A stretch of DNA of 21,036 nucleotides from UBA8516 sp964434855 (lineage in GTDB: Archaea; Thermoproteota; Nitrososphaeria; Nitrososphaerales; Nitrosopumilaceae). Both the position numbers and the translations under genes were made by a program. Shown here in pieces: positions 8,601 to 16,241 of the stretch. Under the pieces are notes generated by a model. It was given only the letters and a program-made list of their open reading frames with translations. It had not been told where the DNA came from and made no database searches. Each line of letters begins with the position of its first letter. Position 1 is the first letter of the stretch. The stretch is from assembly GCA_964434855.1 (NCBI GenBank), contig CAYSWR010000024.1, positions 1 to 21,036 on the forward strand. The letters run 5' to 3'.

Positions 8601-9192
8601 AAAAGCTCCAGAAGCATATGTTGAGATCTCAAACGGATATCGTTCCATGTCAACACGTAAAAACGAACTTGAAGAAGAAAGAAACTCTATTGTCAGATTC
8701 ATAGAAGCAATTGACAAAGACAAACGCCAAACATTTTTGGAAGCATATGACAAAGTTGATCAAGACATACGCAAAGTTTTCAATACGATGACTGGAGGTA
8801 ATGCCTGGCTTGAAATACAAAATGAAGACGATATATTCAATTCAGGAATATCATATCTAATACAGTTCCCAGACAAACAGAAAAGAGAATCAACTTCAAT
8901 TAGCGGTGGTGAAAAAACACTTGCTGCAATCACATTCCTTTTGTCACTGCAGACACTAAAGCCATCGCCTTTCTACTTGCTTGATGAGGTAGATGCAAAC
9001 CTTGACGCACTAAACACAGAGCGGCTCTCAAAAATTCTTGTAGAACGTTCTGCTGGTAACCAGATTATAATGGTCACACTAAAGGACGCTACTGTACAAA
9101 AGGCTCAGCTCATCTACGGTGTTTATCCAAAGAACGGAGTTTCGCAAGTTGTTACCTACAAGCAATCCAGCACACAACAAATTGCAAATTAG
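5668..9192 (+). CDS. smc: Chromosome segregation ATPase SMC
   Basis: An 1174-aa SMC protein that organises and segregates chromosomes as a coiled-coil dimer. Walker A is GPNGSGKS (33-40), the ABC-type signature is ISGGEKT (about 1078-1084), and Walker B is FYLLDEVDANLD (1102-1113). Between them lie two long coiled coils and a hinge at roughly 510-680 (LGIQGLVYEVLSWDKQYERP onward). The full length and all catalytic motifs are intact. The start is TTG at 5668 giving MVHIKKVEIFGFKSF, the standard SMC N-terminus. The kleisin partner ScpA, often adjacent in archaea, is not in the window. The stop overlaps the convergent ABC ATPase gene by four bases. Confidence 0.97.
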   Translation: MVHIKKVEIFGFKSFGYKNTIVNLEPGLVAISGPNGSGKSNILDAITFALGENSPKIMRVDKLRSLLHDVENKHQGTKIARVSCHFDNTDRKIPVDSNTVTITREMDEAGENIYYLNQKKMQRNHILDLLEVANAGIHKLNIVQQGTITRISEFNAEERRRIIEDIIGLAYFDEKKTESLKQLDEADRRLEIALARMDEIKKRIDELEAERNYQLRYVYLDRELGRFHAIQASNKLREIESQKVSKERNLNAILSESKKVEEQRNQIKDEIKKLEDEKQKFMEEVNAYNIAKAAIDSELTTAMQSSEHANSKIATNTRRLGQIDARLPEIETELTSLHEKRSFLELQIAQLNESIRSIDETKRSTNAELASVDSEIHQVLKQQSQAATNRIKVDDKIKNLTNTLNDAKLSLSKIEAERTGIVNKIEQNAAKIKSFGAEKEKLLDLEQKLHIIRARHEATINELKSRLVNMTEKYSKIEKDIEENSLILEKASKTAAQHETKIRVVKDVMHEDYSIAKLKEDSKRLGIQGLVYEVLSWDKQYERPILAVGSDWLKALVVNDFGTLLGLAEFAQEKKLPKIKIIPLDAIPNSKVELPKESGIVGVLSDYIKCDDKFIALKNFVFGNIILVDSKESAYVLSKKGYKAVTTDGQFFEADANAVVVDINSKISKLTKIILLSTSVDDIIQALSLLKKFIQDKKLKLKKIERIKKSLEDRYHVSETGFTNVDLYLTDIRAKTKSITSIEDQLASRISQLRHHDESLKTNAAKIESYTASLEERITVTKENYAEEEQSRIANALASLNDKKSNILSAQTLILSQIREQTANQTELANNENTVKSSMRTLHEEQSRLNHEKHDLEVELHAMAKEKETADAVLVSLREKEQQLISTSGTSVSTLKEYDVKLKELYDAERSLTKEINNFERQSDSLSRDVRDLTENEVKIRATLGSYGYDELLETFDVDQMLTRLETEKKTLSGTLNTKAPEAYVEISNGYRSMSTRKNELEEERNSIVRFIEAIDKDKRQTFLEAYDKVDQDIRKVFNTMTGGNAWLEIQNEDDIFNSGISYLIQFPDKQKRESTSISGGEKTLAAITFLLSLQTLKPSPFYLLDEVDANLDALNTERLSKILVERSAGNQIIMVTLKDATVQKAQLIYGVYPKNGVSQVVTYKQSSTQQIAN

Positions 9193-10157
9193 TCTAGCTT
9201 AACAAAACACGCAGCTAGCCTGTCTTGTCCTGTTTGTTCAAGTGGTGGTTCCTCTTTGCATTTTTCAATTGCATATGGACACCGCGCACGAAACCTGCAT
9301 CCTTGGTACACGTCAATATCAAGCGGCTCATTGATTCTGATCTTTTTTTCTTTGAGAAGGTTATCAGGTTCTGGTTCTGAAATAGCATCTAACAAAGCTT
9401 GTGTGTATGGATGTCTTGGGTGCAAAAGCACTTCATCAATTGGACCGCTTTCTACAATTTTTCCTAAATACATGATAGCAATGTTTTGGCCAAGATATCT
9501 TGCAGTTGATAGATCATGAGTTATGTATATGTAAGAAATGCCATGTTTTTGTTGCAGCTCACGCATCAGCTCAAGCACTTCAGCTCTAATTGAAACATCA
9601 AGCATGGAAACTGGTTCATCTGCAATGATTAATTTTGGTTTTAAAACAAGAGCTCTTGCTAATACTACTCTCTGTCTTTGTCCTCCTGACAACATATGTG
9701 GAAATTTATAAAAAACATCTTCAGCTGGTTCTAGTTTTACTTCATGTAATGCATCCAAAACCATTCTTTTTCTTTCTTCTTTTGTGCCAATCTTGTGAAT
9801 CTCAAGTGGTTCCATTATGATATCCGATATCTTCATTCTAGGATTAATTGACGCATAGGGGTCCTGATGTATCATCTGACACTGCATCCTGATCTTTTCA
9901 AGACTCTTACTGTCTTTACCTATCTCTGTACCGTCAAAAAAGATTCTTCCAGAATCAGGTTCTATAGCTCTTAAGATAAGCCTGGCGGTAGTTGATTTTC
10001 CAGAGCCTGACTCGCCTGCCAAAACAAGAATCTCTCCTTTTTTTAATGAAAATGAAATGCCATCTACAGCTCTGTTAGGTTTGTCTGAAGAAGAAAACAT
10101 TCCTTTTTTGGTAAAGTGTTTTGTCAAGTTTTGTACTGATAGAATTTCTTCCAACAT
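9189..10157 (-). CDS. Oligopeptide/dipeptide ABC transporter ATPase (DppF-like)
   Basis: A 322-aa ATPase subunit of a peptide/nickel-type importer. Walker A is GESGSGKST (48-56), the signature LSGGQRQRV (156-164), Walker B LIIADE (176-181), and the switch histidine is H214. The C-terminal oligo_HPY extension carries Cys287, 293, 300 and 318 (CRFRARC...C...C), the conserved cysteine set of DppD/DppF/OppD-type ATPases. Together with the next gene it would form the two different ATPase subunits of one transporter. No permease or solute-binding protein is encoded in the window, so those parts must lie elsewhere. The 51-base gap to the upstream ATPase gene fits co-transcription. Confidence 0.93.
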   Translation of the reverse strand: MLEEILSVQNLTKHFTKKGMFSSSDKPNRAVDGISFSLKKGEILVLAGESGSGKSTTARLILRAIEPDSGRIFFDGTEIGKDSKSLEKIRMQCQMIHQDPYASINPRMKISDIIMEPLEIHKIGTKEERKRMVLDALHEVKLEPAEDVFYKFPHMLSGGQRQRVVLARALVLKPKLIIADEPVSMLDVSIRAEVLELMRELQQKHGISYIYITHDLSTARYLGQNIAIMYLGKIVESGPIDEVLLHPRHPYTQALLDAISEPEPDNLLKEKKIRINEPLDIDVYQGCRFRARCPYAIEKCKEEPPLEQTGQDRLAACFVKLD

Positions 10158-10208
10158 TAGTAATTGAAATGTAAACTATATCAAGAAATCTTTTATGCTA
10201 TTTTTGAA

Positions 10209-11144
10209 TTATTCATAAAGCCAGCACGACACGTAGCCTGAATCTGTTTTAAATTTTGGTGGATCTTTTTTACATTTTTCCATTGCTTGTGGACATCTAT
10301 CGTAGAACCTGCATCCTTGAGGTGGTTGTATCAAACTTGGGGGAGTGCCTTTGATGTAGTTTGTTATTTTGTCACCCCTTAATCTTGGAATTGACTTCAA
10401 AAGGCCCTGTGTGTATGGGTGCTTTGGATTTTTATAAATTTCAGCCGCACTTCCAAATTCAATCATTTGTCCTGCATACATTATTCCAATTTTTTCTGCA
10501 ACTTCAGAAATTATAGCAAGGTCATGAGTGATTAGCATTATTGACATTCCATCTTTTTTCAATTTTTTCAGTAAATTGATTATCTGGGCCTGTACGAGCA
10601 CATCAAGTGCAGTTGTTGGCTCGTCAGCTATGACAAATTTTGGTTTTAATAATAATGCTATGGCAATAACAATTCTTTGCTTCATTCCACCGCTTAGTTC
10701 ATGCGGGTACTTTTTGAGTACATCTTGAGTTAGTCCTACAGAATTTACTATCTCTGATATCTTTTGTTTATAATCTCCATCATAACGATGCTGTTTTAGA
10801 ACCTCAACAAATTGCTCTTCTGCAGTAAATACGGGATCTAAAGAATTCATCGCACCCTGGAAAACCATCGAAATGTCTTTCCACCTTACATTTTTTGCAA
10901 ATTCTGATTTTGACATTTTTAAAATTGATTTTCCTTCTAAGATGATGTCGCCAGATGCTATATTGCCGTCCGGGACTATTCTCATGATTGAAAGTCCAAG
11001 TGTACTTTTTCCACATGCGCTCTCGCCTGCTATTCCAATAGACTCGCCATTTTCTAAGGAGAAACTTACATCGTCAACAGCTTGAACTGTTCCCTTTCCT
11101 GTTTCGTATCCTGTCTTTAGATTCTCAACAGAAATGAAAGTCAT
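10209..11144 (-). CDS. Oligopeptide/dipeptide ABC transporter ATPase (DppD-like)
   Basis: A 311-aa ATPase of the same importer class as its downstream neighbour. Walker A is GESACGKST (40-48), the signature LSGGMKQRI (150-158) with the methionine usual for DppD/OppD rather than DppF, Walker B VIADEP (171-176), and the switch histidine is in ITHD (205-208). The C-terminal oligo_HPY region has Cys278, 284, 291 and 307 in the same spacing as the partner. It is first in a two-gene minus-strand unit and diverges from the small hypothetical gene at 11235. The substrate, peptide or nickel or another solute, cannot be read from the ATPases. Confidence 0.93.
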   Translation of the reverse strand: MTFISVENLKTGYETGKGTVQAVDDVSFSLENGESIGIAGESACGKSTLGLSIMRIVPDGNIASGDIILEGKSILKMSKSEFAKNVRWKDISMVFQGAMNSLDPVFTAEEQFVEVLKQHRYDGDYKQKISEIVNSVGLTQDVLKKYPHELSGGMKQRIVIAIALLLKPKFVIADEPTTALDVLVQAQIINLLKKLKKDGMSIMLITHDLAIISEVAEKIGIMYAGQMIEFGSAAEIYKNPKHPYTQGLLKSIPRLRGDKITNYIKGTPPSLIQPPQGCRFYDRCPQAMEKCKKDPPKFKTDSGYVSCWLYE

Positions 11145-11234
11145 CGATCATTTTAGAACATTGAACTAAATGTAGGTTTTGGAAGAAGGGTCATCACAAA
11201 AATGATTTATCCTTTAAAATGTATAAAACATACA

Positions 11235-11519
11235 ATGAAAAAAGAAGATTTGAGAAACTTTCTAGACATGGCTTCAGAGACTTGGAAAGAAAAAGAGGTC
11301 AAGGATGAGGATGTCAGTAAACCAAACTATCTAAATATGCGTGCTGGTGATTTTGTCGATTCAGATGGCATGCATTACCATGGAGCAGTAGTAGCTTTTT
11401 GGTCGTACAACAAAAAAGAATCGGATAATTTTGAAAACATGGTTAAGACTTTTGGCGTAAGTCGTGAAGGCCCAAAAAACATAACACAGAAAGGTTATCT
11501 CAATAGCAAAGAATCTTAG
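11235..11519 (+). CDS. Conserved-looking small hypothetical protein
   Basis: A 94-aa acidic-to-neutral soluble protein beginning MKKEDLRNFLDMASETWKEK. An in-frame ATG at 11202 is open, but 11235 is preceded by the AT-rich element TTTAAAATGTATAAAA at a distance suited to a leaderless transcript, so the shorter form is chosen. The centre reads SDGMHYHGAVVAFWSYNKKE, a hydrophobic strand flanked by polar residues, and the C-terminus is basic. No known domain or catalytic motif is recognised. It lies between the divergent ABC ATPase genes and aspS, 49 bases ahead of the latter, and may be read together with it. Confidence 0.75.
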   Translation: MKKEDLRNFLDMASETWKEKEVKDEDVSKPNYLNMRAGDFVDSDGMHYHGAVVAFWSYNKKESDNFENMVKTFGVSREGPKNITQKGYLNSKES

Positions 11520-11568
11520 AGGGATAGATCTTGCAGTGGAGTTTGAAGTAAAACACTAGTGTATTTTT

Positions 11569-12858
11569 ATGGATTTCAAAAGAACACACTACATTGGACA
11601 ACTGGACCCATCAATGGAAGGAAAGAATGTAGCAGTTGGTGGTTGGGTTGAGGACATACGTGAACTTGGAAAACTGACATTTCTCACGTTACGTGATGTA
11701 ACTGGTGTCGCACAAATAGTTCTAGTCGGAGAAGACTCTCTCAAGCAAATAAAGGGACTAACTAGACAAAGCGTGATCAAAGTAACAGGTACAATTCAAA
11801 AATCAAAAGCACGAGATTTTGCCTATGAAATAAAATCTGAAAAAATTGATATACTTACTGTAGCAATACAACCTCTTCCAATAGATCCTATAGGACGACT
11901 AGAAAGTAATATTGACAATAGATTAAATGCAAGAGCACTTGATCTACGAAACCAAAAGACTGCCGCAATATTCAAGCTACGACATCATGCACTTGTATCA
12001 ATTAGAAAAACTCTGACAGAAAAAAGTTTTCTTGAAGTAAATACACCAAAGCTAATTGGTAGTGCAAGTGAAGGTGGTGCAAACCTTTTCTCGCTAAAAT
12101 ATTTTGAAAAACAAGCTTATCTTGCACAGAGCCCACAGTTATACAAAGAACAACTCACACTAGGTCTTGAAAGAGTTTTTGAAATTGCATCCTATTATAG
12201 AGCAGAAAAATCTCATACCGTAAGACACCTGACTGAATTTACAAGTGTTGACATTGAAGCAGCATTTATGGATTATTCAGATGTGATGGATGTTTTAGAA
12301 TCCGTTATAGTAGACGTCTTTGAATATACTGAAAAAAATTGTCCTGCTGAACAAAAAGCACTTGATATCGAGATCAAAAAGCCATCAACACCATTTGAAA
12401 GAGTAACCTACAAAAAAGCAATCGAAGAGCTTGGACGAGATGGAATAAAACTTGAGGTAGGTGATGACTTGCAAGACGCACACCTTCGCAAACTTGGGGA
12501 ACGACATCCTGGATTTTATTTCCTGACTGATTGGCCTATGAAACTAAAACCATTCTACATCCATGAAAAAGACGATGATCCAGCACTATCATGCTCATTT
12601 GACCTTCAATATGGCTATCTTGAATTGTCATCTGGAGGTATGCGTCTGCACGACCCTGCAAAGCTTAAATCAAGATTGATAGAGCAAGGTCTCAATCCAG
12701 TTCAGTTTGAAGACCATCTTAGAGCATTTGACTGGGGAATGCCTCCACATTCTGGATGGGGATTGGGTCTTGATAGATTAATGTCAGTTCTTACAAATAT
12801 TGATAATGTCAGAGAAGTTGTTTTGTATCCGCGTGACCCTGAAAGACTCTTTCCATAA
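11569..12858 (+). CDS. aspS: Aspartyl-tRNA synthetase, archaeal type
   Basis: A 429-aa class IIb synthetase charging tRNA-Asp. An N-terminal OB-fold anticodon-binding domain (about 20-100; VAVGGWVEDIRELGK) is followed by the catalytic core. Signature pieces are GSASEGGANLF (165-173), AQSPQLYKE (186-194), motif 2 FEIASYYRAEKSHTVRHLTEF (204-224) and motif 3 GWGLGLDRLMSVL (396-408). The length and lack of the bacterial insertion domain place it in the archaeal/eukaryotic type. Many archaea of this group also charge tRNA-Asn through AspRS and an amidotransferase; I could not settle that from the specificity residues. Confidence 0.96.
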   Translation: MDFKRTHYIGQLDPSMEGKNVAVGGWVEDIRELGKLTFLTLRDVTGVAQIVLVGEDSLKQIKGLTRQSVIKVTGTIQKSKARDFAYEIKSEKIDILTVAIQPLPIDPIGRLESNIDNRLNARALDLRNQKTAAIFKLRHHALVSIRKTLTEKSFLEVNTPKLIGSASEGGANLFSLKYFEKQAYLAQSPQLYKEQLTLGLERVFEIASYYRAEKSHTVRHLTEFTSVDIEAAFMDYSDVMDVLESVIVDVFEYTEKNCPAEQKALDIEIKKPSTPFERVTYKKAIEELGRDGIKLEVGDDLQDAHLRKLGERHPGFYFLTDWPMKLKPFYIHEKDDDPALSCSFDLQYGYLELSSGGMRLHDPAKLKSRLIEQGLNPVQFEDHLRAFDWGMPPHSGWGLGLDRLMSVLTNIDNVREVVLYPRDPERLFP

Positions 12859-12891
12859 AAGGATAAATCAAATTTTTACCTAATCACTGTA

Positions 12892-13230
12892 TTGCAAAAA
12901 TGTGAGTTTTGTGGATCACAGTTTGGAGAACGCAAGTGTTACTTTTGTGGAAAACAATGCTGCACTTCATGTATGACAGATGACAGAAGCAGATGCAAGC
13001 GTTGCTATGTCAACAAGAGAAAACTTGGATGGAGTGTGCTAAAGAGAAACAAAGTTTTGCTTGGATTTGTTGCAGTTGTTTGGATATATGCAGTATACCC
13101 AATTCCCTTGATCCCTGGACTTGATCCGACATTTTACTGGATAACACTATTTGCCGCAATCTTGTTTATGATTCCTGCTGGATTGATGATATTTTTTTGG
13201 TCTAGAAATCCGCCAGCATCTGACATTTAG
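12892..13230 (+). CDS. Cysteine-rich zinc-finger membrane protein, two TM helices
   Basis: A 112-aa protein from a TTG start (MQKCEFCGSQ). The first 40 residues hold nine cysteines (4, 7, 16, 19, 23, 24, 27, 35, 38) arranged as repeated CxxC pairs, enough for two zinc sites in a treble-clef or B-box-like fold. A basic linker (40-54) leads to two hydrophobic helices at about 54-71 and 80-103, with a short polar C-terminus. It resembles small zinc-finger membrane proteins of unknown role in Nitrososphaerota. It follows aspS by 33 bases but has its own AT-rich element (ATAAATCAAATTTTTA). Its stop overlaps that of leuB by four bases. Confidence 0.75.
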   Translation: MQKCEFCGSQFGERKCYFCGKQCCTSCMTDDRSRCKRCYVNKRKLGWSVLKRNKVLLGFVAVVWIYAVYPIPLIPGLDPTFYWITLFAAILFMIPAGLMIFFWSRNPPASDI

Positions 13231-14243
13231 GCAAGTCTGGAAATTACTTGCTGTGTAAATTCCATTGTGGTTTTATCCCCACCAATATCTTTTGTTTTAA
13301 TTCCGTCTTTTACAACACCATACACAGAAGATTCTAGTTTCTTTGCAACTTCAAAACAATTCTTATCATTGTTTTTCATTCCAAGCCAATCAAACATCAT
13401 TTTTGCAGAAAGAATAAACGAGGAAGGATTTGCAGCCTGTTTTCCAGCAATGTCAAACGCAGCTCCATGTACTGGCTCAAATAATGCAAAATCATCACCG
13501 ATGTTTGCAGCTGGTGCCATCCCAAGACCACCTACTACTTGTGCAGATTCATCAGATAATATGTCTCCAAATAAATTAGTTGTAACTATGACATCAAATG
13601 ATTCGGGTTGTCTTATGAGGTTCATGGCGCAAGCATCTACATACATCTGCTCAAAACTTACCTTTGGAAACTGTTTTGCAACTTCACTACATGATCTTGC
13701 AAAAAGACCGTCTGTCTTTCTCATGACGTTTGATTTGTGAACACATGTGACCTTCATCTTCTGGTTTCGCTGGATTGCAGTCAAAAATGCATATTTTGCT
13801 ATTCTTTTAGATGCACCTTCTGAGATTGTACGTAATGCAACAGCAGTATTTCCAATCTCAAACTCCATGCCTGTGTAGAGATCCTCTGTATTTTCCCTTA
13901 CTATGACCAGGTCTATGTTGTCTTTTAGTGCAGGCATGTTTGGATAAGACTTGGCTGGCCTGATGTTTGCATATAGATTTAGTACTCTTCGTAAAACTAC
14001 AATTACATCAGCGGCACTTTCACCTACAGGTGCTTTCAAACACGCGTTTGATTTTTTGACTGACTCTAGCGTAGATTCTGGCAATGCTCTGCCAGTTTTT
14101 GCTAAAGCTCTGTCACCTGCTTCAAGTTTTTCTATTTTTAATTTTAAATCAAGCTTGTCATTGACTGTCTCCAAAACTTTTATCACAGATTCTGAGATCT
14201 CTGGCCCTATGCCATCTCCAGTTATGAGAGCAATTTGGTACAC
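13227..14243 (-). CDS. leuB: 3-isopropylmalate dehydrogenase family (LeuB-like)
   Basis: A 338-aa beta-decarboxylating dehydrogenase that would oxidise 3-isopropylmalate to 2-oxoisocaproate with NAD in leucine synthesis. The N-terminus ALITGDGIGPE, the substrate arginines in LRRVLNLYANIRP, RENTEDLYTG, the catalytic lysine in HKSNVM, the metal-binding DILSDE, and FEPVHGAA are all present. The RENTEDLY block is shared with isocitrate and homoisocitrate dehydrogenases, so specificity rests partly on context: leuA, ilvB and ilvH lie just upstream on the same strand. The start is GTG at 14243 with an AT-rich box about 24 bases upstream. It appears to have its own promoter, apart from the leuA operon. 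Confidence 0.88.
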   Translation of the reverse strand: MYQIALITGDGIGPEISESVIKVLETVNDKLDLKLKIEKLEAGDRALAKTGRALPESTLESVKKSNACLKAPVGESAADVIVVLRRVLNLYANIRPAKSYPNMPALKDNIDLVIVRENTEDLYTGMEFEIGNTAVALRTISEGASKRIAKYAFLTAIQRNQKMKVTCVHKSNVMRKTDGLFARSCSEVAKQFPKVSFEQMYVDACAMNLIRQPESFDVIVTTNLFGDILSDESAQVVGGLGMAPAANIGDDFALFEPVHGAAFDIAGKQAANPSSFILSAKMMFDWLGMKNNDKNCFEVAKKLESSVYGVVKDGIKTKDIGGDKTTMEFTQQVISRLA

Positions 14244-14263
14244 TAAATATGACTGTTAGTTCT

Positions 14264-14277
14264 TATTAAATAAAATA
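14264..14277 (-). promoter_or_regulatory. TATA-like element of leuB
   Basis: On the minus strand it reads ATATTTTATTTAA. Its centre is about 24-28 bases from the GTG start at 14243, consistent with a leaderless transcript starting at the gene. Confidence 0.45.
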
Positions 14278-14410
14278 TCGTTCTTTCAATTCATATAGTG
14301 TCACATAACAAAAACCCACAGAACGACTCCAAGCAGAGACGATTTCAATAATCAGTTTTTAGCAAAAGTAAATCTTGTTGTTAATTTTTGTGGGATATCA
14401 AATTACAAAT

Positions 14411-14420
14411 TAAAAAAAGA
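14411..14420 (-). terminator. T-run downstream of the 32-aa ORF
   Basis: On the minus strand TCTTTTTTTA begins about 19 bases after the stop codon of the small membrane ORF. Archaeal transcription ends mainly at such T-tracts, without need for a hairpin. Confidence 0.35.
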
Positions 14421-14438
14421 ACCTGTGAAGGAAACTTG

Positions 14439-14537
14439 CTAGCTTGGATTGATTCGCATTATTGCCAATTCTAGAAAAGTAGCAACTACAACTACTGCGA
14501 TAACTCGTACAATTATGAGGGTATTTCTTAAACTCAT
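14439..14537 (-). CDS. Small single-TM membrane protein, 32 aa
   Basis: This short ORF in the 480-base leuA-leuB gap encodes 32 residues beginning MSLRNTLIIVRVIAVVVV and ending MRINPS. A hydrophobic core of about 20 residues (7-27) flanked by arginines predicts one membrane helix. Three signals support it: a TATA-like ATATAAAATT on the plus side (14561-14570) centred about 27 bases from the ATG, a purine-rich AGAGGG 9-14 bases before the ATG, and a T-tract after the stop. I do not recognise the family. It may be a small subunit or regulator of a membrane complex, and relation to the flanking leucine genes is not implied. Confidence 0.5.
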   Translation of the reverse strand: MSLRNTLIIVRVIAVVVVATFLELAIMRINPS

Positions 14538-14560
14538 AATTTTTGCCCTCTAGAATTTGT

Positions 14561-14570
14561 ATATAAAATT
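14561..14570 (-). promoter_or_regulatory. TATA box of the 32-aa membrane ORF
   Basis: The minus strand reads AATTTTATAT, a strong archaeal TATA sequence. It is centred 27 bases upstream of the ATG at 14537. Confidence 0.5.
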
Positions 14571-14586
14571 AACTCTAAATTTCAGA

Positions 14587-14620
14587 TCTAATACTAAAAA
14601 ACACAATTAGTTTTATTAGA
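14587..14620. repeat. Imperfect inverted repeat upstream of the small ORF promoter
   Basis: The arms TCTAATA-CTAA and TTAG-TATTAGA pair with a TTT bulge and a 9-base loop. It lies about 20 bases beyond the TATA box of the 32-aa ORF and about 100 bases after the leuA stop. It could be an operator or part of a leuA 3' end. In sequence this AT-rich, such a repeat may be chance. Confidence 0.25.
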
Positions 14621-14723
14621 CATTTAAGAGGATCAAAAACAAAATAGACGATCATTTGTCCAGAAACATCCTGCTTCCATACAGAATATATTTCATTTTT
14701 CCCACAAAAACACATTATACAAT

Positions 14724-16241
14724 TTAATTTCCCAGGTTTTTTTGTTTTAGAATATTCTTTAGCATTATTCTGTTTATTCCATCAATCATTGCCTGCACGC
14801 TTGTGATGACTATATCTTTACCTATTGATTTTGCAGATGCAAGGTTACCATATGCATCTTCAACTTTTATTGTAACTTCACAAAGTGCATCAGAGCCACC
14901 AGCTATGGAATCAAGTCTGTAATCTTTGATTCTTACTTTGGCTATCTCGCCAGTGATCTTTTGGATTGCGTTGATTGATGCGTCCACAGGCCCGACACCA
15001 TAATCAGTTGCAATAAAGTCCTTTCCTTCAACATTTAATTTCACAAAAGCATATGGCATGTTTCCAATGCCAGTTGAAACAGAAAATCCTGAAAGATGAA
15101 CTAGTCTCCTAAGGCTAGGCTGTCGCATGATCTCTCCTGCAATAGAAAGTAATTCTACATCTGTTACGTGCTTTCCCTGATCTCCAAGTTTTTTCACTGC
15201 TCCTAAAATCTCATGAACCTGTTCTTTTGTTGGCTGTATTCCATATTCTTCAAGCATTGCAGAAACGCCATGTGCCCCCGCATGTTTTCCTACCTGGAAC
15301 CACCTTGTTCTGCCTACTAACTCTGGACTGATTGGCTCATAGGTTAAGGGATTGCTTAAGACACCATGTGTATGAATTCCAGATTCGTGACCAAACGCAT
15401 TTTCACCAACTATTGCTTTGTTTGGTTGTACATGTACGCCTACTATACTTGAAACATATCTTGATGTTTCATAAAGTAATTTTGTGTTTATGTTAGTCTC
15501 ATATTTTTTGTCAAACTGTAAGCATTGTAATGCCATGACAAACTCTTCAAGTGACGCATTTCCTGCTCTTTCCCCTATTCCATTTATTGTGACATGGGCA
15601 CACTGAGCGCCTGCTTGTATTCCAGAAATTGCATTTGCTACTGCAAGTCCAAAATCATTGTGGCAATGAACACTTATTGGAAGTTTAGATGCTTCAATTG
15701 CATCTTTTGTTATTTCTGCCATGTATCCAGGTGTAGAATACCCTACGGTATCAGGAATGTCTATTCTATCTGCACCAGCACTAGCAACTTCTTTGAAGAC
15801 TTTACGTAAAAATTCCCTATCTGTCCTTGTTGCATCTTCTGCAGAAAATTCTACTTGTAATCCTCTTGATTTTCCGTATTCTACAGCTTCGATTGCTTTC
15901 TGAAGAACTTCTTCTCTTGTGAGTTTCAATTTGTATTTTAGGTGAATATCTGAAGTTGCAATGAATGTGTGAATGTATTTTAAACCAACTGCAACAACCG
16001 CATCGATATCTTTTTTGTCAGTTCTTGCTAGTCCACAAATTTCTGCACGCAAGTTTGCACTAGCTATCATCCTAATTCCAGCCATCTCTCCTTCAGAAAT
16101 TATAGGGAATCCAGCTTCGATTACATCAACTCCAAGTTCGTCAAGTTTTTTTGCAATGTTTAGCTTTTGCTCTGGAGTTAATGCAACTCCGGGAGTTTGT
16201 TCACCGTCTCTAAGTGTGGTATCGAAAATTCTAACTTTCAT
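14724..16241 (-). CDS. leuA: 2-isopropylmalate synthase
   Basis: A protein of about 505 aa that condenses acetyl-CoA with 2-oxoisovalerate as the first committed step to leucine. The TIM-barrel domain shows MKVRIFDTTLRDGEQTPG at its start, the metal-binding HCHNDFGLA, and the loop NGIGERAGNASLEE. The last about 130 residues match the LeuA allosteric domain that binds leucine, including GIGNMPYAFVKL and RIKDYRLDSIAGGSDA. The frame is open to a GTG at 16250, but the ATG at 16241 has GAGGTG just upstream, so I use 16241. It overlaps the end of ilvH by 11 bases, showing an operon. Citramalate synthase is a close relative and a less likely alternative. Confidence 0.93.
   Translation of the reverse strand: MKVRIFDTTLRDGEQTPGVALTPEQKLNIAKKLDELGVDVIEAGFPIISEGEMAGIRMIASANLRAEICGLARTDKKDIDAVVAVGLKYIHTFIATSDIHLKYKLKLTREEVLQKAIEAVEYGKSRGLQVEFSAEDATRTDREFLRKVFKEVASAGADRIDIPDTVGYSTPGYMAEITKDAIEASKLPISVHCHNDFGLAVANAISGIQAGAQCAHVTINGIGERAGNASLEEFVMALQCLQFDKKYETNINTKLLYETSRYVSSIVGVHVQPNKAIVGENAFGHESGIHTHGVLSNPLTYEPISPELVGRTRWFQVGKHAGAHGVSAMLEEYGIQPTKEQVHEILGAVKKLGDQGKHVTDVELLSIAGEIMRQPSLRRLVHLSGFSVSTGIGNMPYAFVKLNVEGKDFIATDYGVGPVDASINAIQKITGEIAKVRIKDYRLDSIAGGSDALCEVTIKVEDAYGNLASAKSIGKDIVITSVQAMIDGINRIMLKNILKQKNLGN

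Noticed and set aside
13267..13740. 157-aa plus-strand ORF inside leuB
   Set aside because: It lies fully antisense to a strongly supported dehydrogenase gene and has a low-complexity Ser/Phe-rich translation typical of a shadow frame.
14620..14723. Very short frames (about 14 codons) after leuA on the minus strand
   Set aside because: Too short, no upstream signals, and no recognisable translation.
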